Origin: Dehalococcoidales bacterium
Lineage (GTDB): Bacteria; Chloroflexota; Dehalococcoidia; Dehalococcoidales; Fen-1064
NCBI GenBank assembly: GCA_030667735.1
Contig: DAOUVG010000071.1
Coordinates: 1-7,249 of the forward strand
DNA length: 7,249 nt
Direction: 5' to 3'
Shown: positions 1 through 7,000 of the stretch, piece after piece
Layout: every line of letters begins with the position of its first letter
Position numbering within the stretch: the stretch's first letter is position 1
The notes under the pieces: model-generated
Told to the model about the DNA's origin: nothing
What the model saw: only the letters and a program-made list of their open reading frames with translations
Database searches by the model: none
Translations under genes and position numbers: made by a program

Positions 1-1
1 C

Positions 2-316
2 TTGCCCAAAGGCTGGGTGGTTTGGCACTTCGACCAAACCGACATGGCCACGGCCAAGGCGGTCCTTGGCGATACCGCCTGTATTGCCGGAAACGTACCC
101 ACGTCACTGATGTCCACCGGGACTGCTGAGGATGTCAGAGAGCACTGCCGCAAGCTAATCGAGGTCTGCGCTCCAGGCGGTGGCTACATACTTGCCGGGG
201 GCGCAAGCGTCACCGAGACGAATGCGGAGAATCTGCACGCCATGGTGGCAGCCGCCAGGGAATACGGCGTGTACGGGTCGCGGGCGGGCAACACGGACAA
301 GCACCTTGAGGGTTGA
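2..316 (+). CDS. URO-D superfamily protein, C-terminal part (5' end outside window)
   Basis: This is the last 104 codons of a gene that begins before the window; the TTG at position 2 is simply the first in-frame codon, not a start. The fragment contains FDQTDMATAK, a GNVPTSL loop and CAPGGGYIL, the last strands and helices of the URO-D barrel. It matches the C-terminus of the next gene at about 62 of 90 residues (hand count), so the two are paralogues. It shares that gene's non-canonical features: GGGYILAGGAS has no cysteine where zinc-dependent cobamide methyltransferases carry their third zinc ligand. The protein runs 12 residues past the point where the paralogue stops, because the aligned stop position (278-280) reads TCG. 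The substrate is unknown. Family membership is well supported; a methyltransferase or decarboxylase activity is not. Confidence 0.85.
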   Translation: MPKGWVVWHFDQTDMATAKAVLGDTACIAGNVPTSLMSTGTAEDVREHCRKLIEVCAPGGGYILAGGASVTETNAENLHAMVAAAREYGVYGSRAGNTDKHLEG

Positions 317-345
317 GGAAGGAGCATCGCGAGTGCCGCCGGTGG

Positions 346-376
346 TGCTCGTCAGGTAACGTCACCTGGACGAGCA
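346..376 (+). promoter_or_regulatory. Hairpin in the spacer before the second URO-D-like gene
   Basis: The arms 346-357 (TGCTCGTCAGGT) and 364-376 (ACCTGGACGAGCA) form a 12-bp stem with a single bulged G at 368 and a 6-nt loop. The stem ends where the AGAGGG ribosome-binding-like sequence (376-381) begins. There is no T-run after it, so it is not a standard intrinsic terminator. It could be an mRNA-processing or stability element between two co-transcribed paralogues, a translation-control element, or a protein site. A weaker hairpin with three G-T pairs (331-338 with 343-350) would compete for the left arm. Confidence 0.55.
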
Positions 377-396
377 GAGGGTCGACGTTGGAGAGA

Positions 397-1743
397 ATGG
401 ATACGGGTAAGGGTAGAGAGTGGTCGGAGCTGACTCCTGCGGAGAAGAGAGAAAGGAGGTTCGAGCAGTCACTGGAACCTTCCGACATCAGCTTCTCCAG
501 TCCGGAGGCTGAAAAGGTCTACCACGCCAGGGCAAAGAGGCTGGCTGATGCCTATCTGATGAGGGAGCCCGATCGCGTGCCGGTCCAGATGCCTTTCGGC
601 GTCCTGCCAGCCTACTGGGCAGGTGCCGACCTCAAGACGGTCATGTACGACTACGATGAACTCCGTCGGGCGTGGAAGGAGTTCCTCCGCGATTTTGAGA
701 TGGACACCTACACCAGTCCCGGTGCGGTCATGCCGGGGAGAGTCTATGACCTGATTGACTACCGGCTCTACACATGGCCCGGCCACGGTCTACCTGATGA
801 TGCCGGAGGACACCAGTTCGTCGAGGGCGAATACATGATGGCAGACGAGTACGATGCCCTGATCAGGAACCCGTCTGATTTCTGGATGAGGACCTATCTG
901 CCCCGTGTGTTTGGCATATTCGAGTCATTCCGCAACCTCCAGTCATTCACGGACATTATCGAGTTGCCGAGCGCGTACTTCATGCCCTTCTCAAGGCCGG
1001 ATGTCCAGGCAACGCTCCAGGCCCTTATCGACGTCGGCAGGGAGTTTCCGAAATGGATGGCCGTCGTCGAGGAGTGCACCCGAGAGGCACAGGAGGCTGG
1101 GGTACCATCGCCCAGAGGAGGCGGTCTGGCCAAGGCACCCTTCGACACCATTGGAGATACACTGCGTGGCACCAAGGGCATTATCATGGACATGTACCGG
1201 CAGCCGAAGAAGTTGCTCGAAGCCATTGACGTCATGACGAATCTGACCATCGACTCACTGCTGGCAAGAGCCAAGGACCGCAGAAGAACGACGATTGGTT
1301 TCCCGCTGCACAAGGGCGCCGACGGTCACATGTCAGCCAAGCAGTTCGAGACCTTCTACTGGCCCTCGCTAAGAAAGGTTTGTCTCGCCCTTACCGAAGA
1401 GGGTATCGTGCCGTCGCTGTTTGCCGAGGGAAGCTACATGACGCGCCTGGAAACCGTCAACGATTTCCCCAGGGGTGCCGTAGCCTGGAGGTTCGATCAG
1501 ACTGACATGGCCACGGCCAAAAGGATTCTCGGCGACATCTGCTGTATATCCGGAAACGTGCCAACTTCACTACTGTCCACGGGCACCGCCCAGGAGGTCA
1601 AGGAATACTGTCGCAGACTAATCGAAGTGTGCGCTCCCGGTGGCGGCTACATATTGTCAGCGGGAGCATCAATTCAGAAAGCGCCCCCGGACAATCTGCG
1701 CGCCATGATGGAAGCTGCCAAGGAGTACGGCGTGTACGTGTAG
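397..1743 (+). CDS. URO-D superfamily protein (methyltransferase/decarboxylase-like), complete
   Basis: A 448-residue protein from the ATG at 397. A URO-D-type barrel is indicated by PDRVPVQMPFG near the N-terminus (residues 58-68), PLHKGADGHMS and a FYWPSLRKV helix (303-328), LFAEGSY (341-347), FDQTDMATAKRILGD (366-380), SGNVPTSLLSTGT (385-397) and GGGYILSAGASI (415-426). It is not HemE: the N-terminal Arg-rich MRQAGR-type motif is absent. It also lacks the His-x-Cys and distal Cys zinc ligands of MtaA/MtbA-type corrinoid methyltransferases; the equivalent places read LFAEG and SAGAS. The substrate is therefore open. Start choice is uncertain. ATG 397 has GGAG only 3 nt upstream, whereas an in-frame TTG at 388 has AGAGGG at a 6-nt spacing. 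A TTG at 313 would give 476 residues, but its extra Arg-rich N-terminus is encoded across a strong hairpin and looks non-coding. It follows its paralogue by 80 nt, probably in one operon. Confidence 0.88.
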   Translation: MDTGKGREWSELTPAEKRERRFEQSLEPSDISFSSPEAEKVYHARAKRLADAYLMREPDRVPVQMPFGVLPAYWAGADLKTVMYDYDELRRAWKEFLRDFEMDTYTSPGAVMPGRVYDLIDYRLYTWPGHGLPDDAGGHQFVEGEYMMADEYDALIRNPSDFWMRTYLPRVFGIFESFRNLQSFTDIIELPSAYFMPFSRPDVQATLQALIDVGREFPKWMAVVEECTREAQEAGVPSPRGGGLAKAPFDTIGDTLRGTKGIIMDMYRQPKKLLEAIDVMTNLTIDSLLARAKDRRRTTIGFPLHKGADGHMSAKQFETFYWPSLRKVCLALTEEGIVPSLFAEGSYMTRLETVNDFPRGAVAWRFDQTDMATAKRILGDICCISGNVPTSLLSTGTAQEVKEYCRRLIEVCAPGGGYILSAGASIQKAPPDNLRAMMEAAKEYGVYV

Positions 1744-1843
1744 CGCGCGCCATTGGCTTGCACCGGGGATCTGAGAGGGAGGCTGCGCGATGGATAGGCC
1801 CTGAAGGGTCAGCCTGTTCCCCGCGTCCGGAACCCCCCGCTCA

Positions 1844-1866
1844 GCCAACGAAGCTGCTTCGCTGGC
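1844..1866 (+). terminator. Hairpin in the URO-D to MFS spacer, possible weak terminator
   Basis: GCCAACGAAG (1844-1853) and CTTCGCTGGC (1857-1866) pair over 10 positions with one A-C mismatch and a 3-nt loop. The nearest T-run (TTTT, 1876-1879) lies about 10 nt after the stem, too far for a classical intrinsic terminator. A smaller hairpin (GTTCC 1816-1820 with GGAAC 1829-1833) precedes it. The 214-nt spacer 1744-1957 holds nothing else I can name and no recognisable promoter. If the stem terminates, the MFS gene is transcribed separately from the URO-D pair. Confidence 0.3.
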
Positions 1867-1918
1867 GTCGTGGGCTTTTACCGGTTCATTTGGCTTTCTG
1901 CTTATTCCTGCCTGCTGT

Positions 1919-1923
1919 GGAGG
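1919..1923 (+). promoter_or_regulatory. Strong Shine-Dalgarno (GGAGG) upstream of the annotated MFS start
   Basis: GGAGG sits 35 nt before the GTG start at 1958, too far to serve it. It is at the ideal 7-nt distance from an ATC codon at 1931, and 4 nt from a CTG at 1928, both in the MFS frame. From 1931 the frame reads IKRKSPGNKVYFGWW, a plausible cytosolic N-terminus for this transporter type. The frame is open back to 1805 but has no ATG, GTG or TTG before 1958. Either a non-canonical start is used, the original ATG has mutated, or there is a sequence error. Confidence 0.45.
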
Positions 1924-1957
1924 TTTTCTGATCAAGAGAAAATCCCCTGGAAATAAG

Positions 1958-3250
1958 GTGTACTTCGGCTGGTGGACGATTCTGGTTACCGGCATTATTT
2001 CTGGTTTAGGGCTTGGGTTTAGTAACTACGGGATGTCAGTAATGTTCAAGTCTATCGCTGCCGACCTAGGTTTGAACCGGGCAGCTACATCCCTGGCTAC
2101 TGGAGTTGCCAGATTACAGGGTGGTCTCGAGGCTCCAATCACGGGCTGGCTTTCCGACAGATTTGGGCCCAGGTGGGTAATCGTTGTCGGCCTCTGTATT
2201 ATCTGTGCCGGCCTGGTACTAATGAACTTCATCAACTCGCCGTGGGCTTATTACGTAACCTGGGGATTGACAATAGGCATCGGAAGTAACCTGGCCAATA
2301 CTATTGCCATTGACAAGGCTCTAACCAACTGGTTTATAAAGAAAAGGGGACTAGCCTTTGGTGTGAGATTCGCCATTATTGGCATTTGCGGCGTAATAGT
2401 GCTCCCAATTGTCACCTGGTTAGTAACTACAGAGGGCTGGAGGATAACCTGCCTGGTATGGGCAGCGGTAATGTTTGCCGGAATACCCTTCACATGGTAC
2501 TTCGTTAAACAGAAGCGCCCAGAATACTACGGACTACTCCCCGATGGAGCCACCATTGAGTCAGGCGAAGAAGCAGACGTAGACGCCATGATAGGTAGGG
2601 GTGTGGAGTATGCCGCTGGTTTCCAGGAGACGGAGTTCACCGTCAGACAGGCAATGAGAACACCAGCCTTCTGGCTGGTAACTATATCCTGGATTTGCGT
2701 TATGCTAATTCTTGGAGGCTTTAATGTACATTGTATCCCTTTTCTAACCGATATGGGTATTGACCCAAACGTAGCTGGTAGTATGATGGCAATGATGGTC
2801 TTTCTCACTGTCCCGGCGAGATTTCTTGGCGGATTCCTTTCCGACCACGTCAGAAAAGAGCGCCTGCCTTTTCTAATAGCAGGGTCATTTCTACTTCAGG
2901 CTGTAGGGATTATTTCTTTCCTCCTACATCAAAGCATTACTATGGTCTACGTCATGCTTATCCTATATGGATTCGGCAGCGGGGCACCCACACCCTTAAG
3001 GCTTGCTATGGGAGGGCGCTACTTCGGGCGAAAGGCATTCGCTTCCATTCAAGGAACATCTATGATGTTCGGAGCGCCAGCATCATTTATAGCCCCTATC
3101 TATGCTGGCTGGATATATGATACTACTGGCAGCTATATAAACGCCTTCATCACATTCGCAGCACTAGCCACGTTTGCCGCATTCATCATGTGTCTAGTCC
3201 GACCTCCCAAACCACCAACCGAACTCTCTGATATCCGTAAAATCATGTGA
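1958..3250 (+). CDS. MFS transporter, 12 TM helices (MCT/oxalate-formate antiporter-like)
   Basis: A 430-residue inner-membrane secondary transporter of the major facilitator superfamily. The N-terminus opens with YFGWW and TM1. Motif A between TM2 and TM3 is canonical (GWLSDRFGPR, residues 63-72), and a degenerate copy occurs in the second half (GGFLSDHVRK, 291-300). Approximate helices: 5-27, 43-64, 72-94, 97-120, 133-155, 162-182, then a cytosolic loop (183-233), 236-263, 272-294, 302-323, 327-345, 361-385 and 393-414. The TM4-5 segment NWFIKKRGLAFGV and the loop motif RPEYYGLLPDGA are typical of the monocarboxylate/OFA-like branch, so a small carboxylate is a reasonable substrate guess (inference). 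GTG 1958 has only a weak upstream purine stretch; a start near 1931 is argued separately. Base composition is more A/T-rich than the URO-D genes before it. Confidence 0.9.
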   Translation: MYFGWWTILVTGIISGLGLGFSNYGMSVMFKSIAADLGLNRAATSLATGVARLQGGLEAPITGWLSDRFGPRWVIVVGLCIICAGLVLMNFINSPWAYYVTWGLTIGIGSNLANTIAIDKALTNWFIKKRGLAFGVRFAIIGICGVIVLPIVTWLVTTEGWRITCLVWAAVMFAGIPFTWYFVKQKRPEYYGLLPDGATIESGEEADVDAMIGRGVEYAAGFQETEFTVRQAMRTPAFWLVTISWICVMLILGGFNVHCIPFLTDMGIDPNVAGSMMAMMVFLTVPARFLGGFLSDHVRKERLPFLIAGSFLLQAVGIISFLLHQSITMVYVMLILYGFGSGAPTPLRLAMGGRYFGRKAFASIQGTSMMFGAPASFIAPIYAGWIYDTTGSYINAFITFAALATFAAFIMCLVRPPKPPTELSDIRKIM

Positions 3251-3342
3251 AAATTAGTAAATCAATAGCCAGGTAAACAGCAGAGCCTAGCCTGCGGGAC
3301 AGGCACTATCGAGACTGAGTATCTCAACGGGGAGTAGTTCGG

Positions 3343-3597
3343 TTGGCTAAGAAACCGGGACGCCAGACACCGATCAATGAAACGCTCTTACGTATCTCTC
3401 AAGAGATGGCCGCTAACCGTGAGCAACCTGGCAAATTCACACCCGCTCAGTTGTGCAGGCTACTGGGGCCACCTCACTCTCTTGTCCCCGGGAGTATCTT
3501 GACAAAGGTTGATCAAGAGGTAAACAATAACAGCGTTATCAAACGTATCAAACATCGTCATATGCCAATGGGAAGGAGCAAGTCATGGAAGAAGTAA
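3343..3597 (+). CDS. Hypothetical small basic protein (84 aa), overlaps esterase 1 start
   Basis: The TTG start at 3343 has GGGGAG (3329-3334) at an 8-nt spacing. The product is basic and contains no domain I recognise; [10 protein letters not shown] (residues 34-43) is faintly helix-turn-helix-like, but this is weak. It ends at 3597, 13 nt inside the esterase reading frame, which would allow translational coupling. Its last 20 codons fall on the leader that is repeated before the second esterase, where the same frame gives a similar peptide (IKGIKCRNMLM versus [11 protein letters not shown]). It could be a real small gene, the remnant of a longer gene fused to the leader, or chance. The spacer before it (3251-3342) holds only a small GCCTG-CAGGC stem (3290-3304). 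Confidence 0.4.
   Translation: MAKKPGRQTPINETLLRISQEMAANREQPGKFTPAQLCRLLGPPHSLVPGSILTKVDQEVNNNSVIKRIKHRHMPMGRSKSWKK
3499..3528 (+). promoter_or_regulatory. Candidate sigma-70-type promoter for the esterase pair
   Basis: A perfect TTGACA lies at 3499-3504. With an 18-nt spacer, AACAAT (3523-3528) matches the -10 consensus at 4 of 6 positions. Transcription would begin near 3535, about where the duplicated esterase leader begins (3537). The -10 is poor and the element lies inside the small ORF, so this is tentative. Confidence 0.25.
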
Positions 3598-5154
3598 TGG
3601 CCGAAACCACCGCAGGGAATATCTGCGGCACGACCGAGCGAGACGTATTCGCTTTTAAGGGCATCCCGTACGGCGCGCCGACCGGCGGCAAGCGTCGTTT
3701 CCTGCCTCCATTGCCGGTTGAGCCGTGGGCGGGAATACGATACGCCGGAGACTTCGGGCCGATCTGTCCGCAGACAGGCTCGTTAGTCGACGAAGCCAGG
3801 CCCTATGCCGTTGCCCGTGCCGAAGGCTACCTCAGCTTCCTCCCGCAGAGCGAGAATTGCCTGGTATTGAATGTGTGGACGCCGGGTGTGAAGGACGGCG
3901 GGAAACGACCCGTCATGGTGTGGCTGCATGGTCGCGGCTTTGCCCAGGGCGCCGGTTCGGAGACGATGTACAACGGCGCCAACCTTGCCAGACACAATGA
4001 CGTGGTCGTGGTTACAATCAACCACCGGCTCAATGTCTTTGGCTACCTGCACCTGGCGGACATTGCCGGTGAAGCGTACGCCGGCTCGGGTGTGGCCGGG
4101 ATGCTGGATGCCGTGCTCGCCCTTGAATGGGTCCGGGACAACATCGAGATGTTCGGCGGCGACCCCGGTAGAGTGACAATCTTCGGTGAGTCCGGTGGTG
4201 GCAGGAAAGTCAGCGTGATGATGGCCATGCCCGTGGCAAAGGGCTTGTTTCACGGTGCCATCATCCAGAGCAGCCCGGGGCTGCGGGGTGTACCAGCCAA
4301 GGATGCCACCGACCTGGCCGAGCGTCTGCTAGCCAAGCTGGATATCAAGGCAGACCAGATTGAGAAGCTCCAGCAGGTGCCGGCTCAACAGCTGCTGGAA
4401 GTCGTCAGCACACTATCACCGCAAGAGCCCGACCGCCGCCGGCTGATAGGTGCCGGAGGCGCCATGAATCTGGCCCCGGTAGTGGACGGCAACTACCTCC
4501 CTGCCAACCCGTTCGACCCCGTGGCGGCACCCACGGCGGCCAATGTGCCGCTCATAATCGGCACCAACCGGGACGAGGCTGCGCTCTTCCTGGCCACTGA
4601 CCCGCGGCGTCGCAGGCTTGAGGAGTCGGAGCTACACGAACGCCTCGCACCCGTGCTCGGAGACAGTTTCGAGAGGATACTCGGTACGTACCGGAGGACG
4701 CGGCCCGATGCGACCCCCTGGGAGCTGCTGATCGGGATTGCCAGCGAAGACAGGCGGCTGGGCTGCATCACGCTCGTGGAACGCAAACTCGCCGCTGGCC
4801 CTGCCCCGGTCTTCATGTACCTGTTCACCTATGAGTCTGATTTCCTTCGAGGCCTTCTGAAGGCGGGTCATAGTCTGGAGATACCGTTCGCGTTCGACAA
4901 TGCCGACGAAGTGCCCATGGTCGGTAACCGTCCCGACAAGCACGAGTTCGCGGCGTCGATGAGCGGGGCGTGGGCCGCCTTCGCGCGCACCGGGAACCCC
5001 AGCCATCCGAGGATTCCAAAATGGGAGCCATATACTATTGAAAACCGAGCCACCATGCTCCTGGACGTTCCCTGCCGGATAGAGATAGACCCGGCTCGCG
5101 AAGAACTCGACGCCTGGGAGGGTATGGAAGTCATTCCTTAGCCTAAATCGTTTA
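3537..5154 (+). repeat. Tandem duplication unit A (leader + esterase 1 + 3' flank)
   Basis: This is the first copy of an approximately 1.62-kb tandem duplication. Its 48-nt leader (3537-3584, beginning TATCAAA) aligns with 5168-5216 with one indel. The coding regions align full length. The 11-nt sequence TAAATCGTTTA just after the stop (5144-5154) is identical to 6776-6786. Units A and B are 13 nt apart. The conserved non-coding ends show that a segment, not just an ORF, was duplicated. Confidence 0.75.
3585..5141 (+). CDS. Type-B carboxylesterase/lipase family protein 1 (oxyanion motif HGRGF)
   Basis: A 518-residue alpha/beta hydrolase of the carboxylesterase type-B family (pNB esterase and cholinesterase relatives), predicted to hydrolyse carboxyl esters or carbamates. 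It has no signal peptide, so it should be cytoplasmic. The N-terminus has ETTAG and [19 protein letters not shown] (residues 24-42). The catalytic triad is visible: Ser203 in GESGGG, Glu331 in [10 protein letters not shown], His429 in [15 protein letters not shown], rather than GESAGG, also occurs in the next gene and in a bacterial subgroup I recall. The unusual point is Arg117: the oxyanion loop reads HGRGF instead of HGGGF, so a glycine whose backbone NH normally stabilises the transition state is replaced. Activity may be reduced or altered. ATG 3585 follows GGAAGGAG by 6 nt and aligns with the start of esterase 2. Codon third positions are richer in G/C than in esterase 2. Confidence 0.95.
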   Translation: MEEVMAETTAGNICGTTERDVFAFKGIPYGAPTGGKRRFLPPLPVEPWAGIRYAGDFGPICPQTGSLVDEARPYAVARAEGYLSFLPQSENCLVLNVWTPGVKDGGKRPVMVWLHGRGFAQGAGSETMYNGANLARHNDVVVVTINHRLNVFGYLHLADIAGEAYAGSGVAGMLDAVLALEWVRDNIEMFGGDPGRVTIFGESGGGRKVSVMMAMPVAKGLFHGAIIQSSPGLRGVPAKDATDLAERLLAKLDIKADQIEKLQQVPAQQLLEVVSTLSPQEPDRRRLIGAGGAMNLAPVVDGNYLPANPFDPVAAPTAANVPLIIGTNRDEAALFLATDPRRRRLEESELHERLAPVLGDSFERILGTYRRTRPDATPWELLIGIASEDRRLGCITLVERKLAAGPAPVFMYLFTYESDFLRGLLKAGHSLEIPFAFDNADEVPMVGNRPDKHEFAASMSGAWAAFARTGNPSHPRIPKWEPYTIENRATMLLDVPCRIEIDPAREELDAWEGMEVIP

Positions 5155-5167
5155 TTCTTGCATGCAG

Positions 5168-6786
5168 TATCAAAGGCATCAAATGTCGTAATATGTTAAT
5201 GGAAAGGGAGTAAAACATGAGCGAGATTGTTGTCGAAACCACCGCAGGGAAAGTCCGTGGCATGATGGAACTAGACGTTTTCACCTTCAAAGGCATCCCG
5301 TACGGTGCCCCAACCGGCGGTAAACGTCGTTTCCTGCCGCCAGTACCACCCGAGCCATGGACGGGTGTGCGTGACGCCACTGACTATGGACCAATCGCTC
5401 CGCAATCAGGAAGGCTGGTTGACCCAGAGCAGGCAGCCGTGTCTGTCTTTGGACAGGTCAGATTATTGACTCAGAGTGAAGACTGCCTGGTACTGAATGT
5501 ATGGACATCAGGTCTGGGAGACGGTGGAAAGCGTCCGGTTATGGTATGGCTCCATGGTGGTGGCTTTTCGGATGGTTCGGGTTCGAGCGCAATGTATAAC
5601 GGTGCCGCACTTGTCAAACGGGGTGATGTTGTCGTAGTTACAATCAACCACCGGCTCAATGTATTTGGCTACTTACACCTGGCGGATATCGCCGGTGAGG
5701 CGTATGCCGGTTCGGGTGTTGCCGGAATGCTGGATATAGTGCTGGCCCTTGAATGGGTCCGGGACAACATAGAAGCATTCGGTGGTGACCCGAGCAGGGT
5801 AATGATTTTCGGTGAGTCCGGAGGCGGTAGTAAGGTCGGCAAGATGCTTGGTATGCCTTCAGCAAAAGGCCTGTTTCATCGTGCTGTCATTCAGAGTGGC
5901 CCCGGGTTGCGGGGCGTAGAGCCCGGGGACGCTACAGACTTAACCGAACGTCTGCTGGTAGAGTTGGGACTCAAAGCAAATCAGATAGATAAACTCCAGC
6001 AACTACCGGCACAACAACTTATAGATGCCGTGAACAGGCTACCACCGATTGAGCGCCCCAGCGGCATGATGGTTGGACCTACTGGGGCCATCATGGCATT
6101 TGCCCCGGTAGTGGATGGCCATTACCTGCCCACCCATCCGTTTGACCCTGTGGCGGCACCGACGGCGGCCGACGTACCGCTCATCATTGGCTGCAATCGG
6201 GACGAAGCGGCACTCTTCCTGGCTGCCGACCCGCGGCGCCGCCGACTTGAAGAGTCTGAGCTCCGCGAACGCCTAGCACCGAGATATAGCGACAGGCTGG
6301 ACGAAATACTCAGTACCTACCATAGGACACGACCTGATGCCACATCCTGGGACCTGCTAATCGGGATTACCAGTGAAGGGTTCCGGCTGGCGTCTATCCG
6401 ACTGGCTGAACGCAAGGCAGCCGGTGGACCTGCTCCGACCTATATGTACCTGTTTACCTGGCAGTCCGATTACCTCGGCTATCTCTTCAAATCATGCCAC
6501 GCTCTCGAAATCCCGTTCGTGTTCGACAATACCGATGGCGTACCCCTGGTCGGTGAGCGTCCTGATAGACCCGAGCTGGTGGCATCAATGAGCGAGGCGT
6601 GGATTACCTTCGCCCGTAGTGGCGACCCCAACCACCCGGGGATTCCGAAATGGGAGCCATATTCTGCTGACAATCGCGCCACGATGCTTTTCGACGTTCC
6701 GTGCCGGATAGAGGTTGACCCTTACCGCGAAGAACTGGACGCCTGGGAAGGTATGGGGGTGAATCTTCCCTAGTATAAATCGTTTA
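5168..6786 (+). repeat. Tandem duplication unit B (leader + esterase 2 + 3' flank)
   Basis: This is the second copy of the unit at 3537-5154, nearly the same length (1619 versus 1618 nt). Leader positions 5168-5216 keep the TATCAAA start, an ATCAAA repeat and the purine-rich ribosome binding site. The end is the same TAAATCGTTTA after the stop codon. Third codon positions are visibly more A/T-rich than in unit A, so the copies have diverged for long or under different composition. Confidence 0.75.
5217..6773 (+). CDS. Type-B carboxylesterase/lipase family protein 2
   Basis: A 518-residue cytoplasmic esterase, paralogue of the preceding gene at roughly 70% identity by eye. It has the full active site: oxyanion loop HGGGF (residues 113-117), nucleophile Ser201 in GESGGG, Glu330 in [10 protein letters not shown] and His428 in SCHALEIPF. 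The conserved N-terminal [19 protein letters not shown] is also present. It differs from esterase 1 mainly at residues 70-88 (two residues shorter) and around 276-294 (two residues longer), regions that line the entrance of the gorge in this fold, so substrate range may differ. The start ATG 5217 follows GGAAAGGGAG by 6 nt. The gap of 75 nt from esterase 1 and the lack of a terminator suggest co-transcription. Its natural substrate cannot be read from sequence. Confidence 0.96.
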   Translation: MSEIVVETTAGKVRGMMELDVFTFKGIPYGAPTGGKRRFLPPVPPEPWTGVRDATDYGPIAPQSGRLVDPEQAAVSVFGQVRLLTQSEDCLVLNVWTSGLGDGGKRPVMVWLHGGGFSDGSGSSAMYNGAALVKRGDVVVVTINHRLNVFGYLHLADIAGEAYAGSGVAGMLDIVLALEWVRDNIEAFGGDPSRVMIFGESGGGSKVGKMLGMPSAKGLFHRAVIQSGPGLRGVEPGDATDLTERLLVELGLKANQIDKLQQLPAQQLIDAVNRLPPIERPSGMMVGPTGAIMAFAPVVDGHYLPTHPFDPVAAPTAADVPLIIGCNRDEAALFLAADPRRRRLEESELRERLAPRYSDRLDEILSTYHRTRPDATSWDLLIGITSEGFRLASIRLAERKAAGGPAPTYMYLFTWQSDYLGYLFKSCHALEIPFVFDNTDGVPLVGERPDRPELVASMSEAWITFARSGDPNHPGIPKWEPYSADNRATMLFDVPCRIEVDPYREELDAWEGMGVNLP

Positions 6787-6886
6787 ATACTACTCGAAAG
6801 CCTGGATTATGACCCAGGATCAAAGGTTCGCGTGTAGTACGCTTAGCTATTTCATGTCGGTCTAACTTTTTATACCTTCAGAACCC

Positions 6887-6915
6887 AATCCGTCAATTAC
6901 ACTTTATGACGGTTT
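6887..6915 (+). repeat. Inverted repeat, 8 of 9 bp
   Basis: AATCCGTCA (6887-6895) and TGACGGTTT (6907-6915) are inverted copies with one mismatch and an 11-nt A/T-rich spacer. It is about 115 nt after the esterase 2 stop. It could be an operator for a dimeric regulator or an RNA stem; it lacks a terminator T-run. Confidence 0.45.
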
Positions 6916-6918
6916 GTT

Positions 6919-6989
6919 ACCTGTGGGACATTGTCCTCTGACTCCACAGTTGACATCGCTCTCACGCCTTAGCACGTGAACCCACAGGT
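6919..6989 (+). repeat. Perfect 9-bp inverted repeat with 53-nt interior
   Basis: ACCTGTGGG (6919-6927) is the exact inverse complement of CCCACAGGT (6981-6989). The left arm can alternatively pair with CCACAG in 6944-6949, giving a 6-bp stem (CTGTGG), so two folds compete. The purpose is unknown. Confidence 0.4.
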
Positions 6990-7000
6990 GCACGACGTGC

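Noticed and set aside
894..1313. 139-codon open frame on the minus strand inside the second URO-D-like gene
   Set aside because: It lies wholly antisense to a well-supported gene, its product has no recognisable features, and it looks like a composition shadow.
397..1743. Annotation as HemE (uroporphyrinogen decarboxylase of haem synthesis)
   Set aside because: The N-terminal Arg motif is absent, there is an adjacent paralogue, and no haem genes are nearby.
1790..1804. Mini-ORF MDRP after GGGAGG in the URO-D to MFS spacer
   Set aside because: It is only four codons long and the spacer shows no attenuator layout; likely chance despite the good ribosome binding site.
1629..1931. 100-codon plus-strand frame crossing the end of the URO-D-like gene into the spacer
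   Set aside because: It overlaps a conserved C-terminus in another frame, the product is of low complexity and Arg-rich, and no family is recognisable.
3783..4253. 156-codon minus-strand frame within esterase 1
   Set aside because: It is antisense to conserved active-site coding sequence; its His-rich product reflects the complement of esterase codons.
6950..6955. TTGACA as a promoter -35 in the tail
   Set aside because: No -10-like sequence lies 16-18 nt downstream; the stretch there is CACGTG-like.
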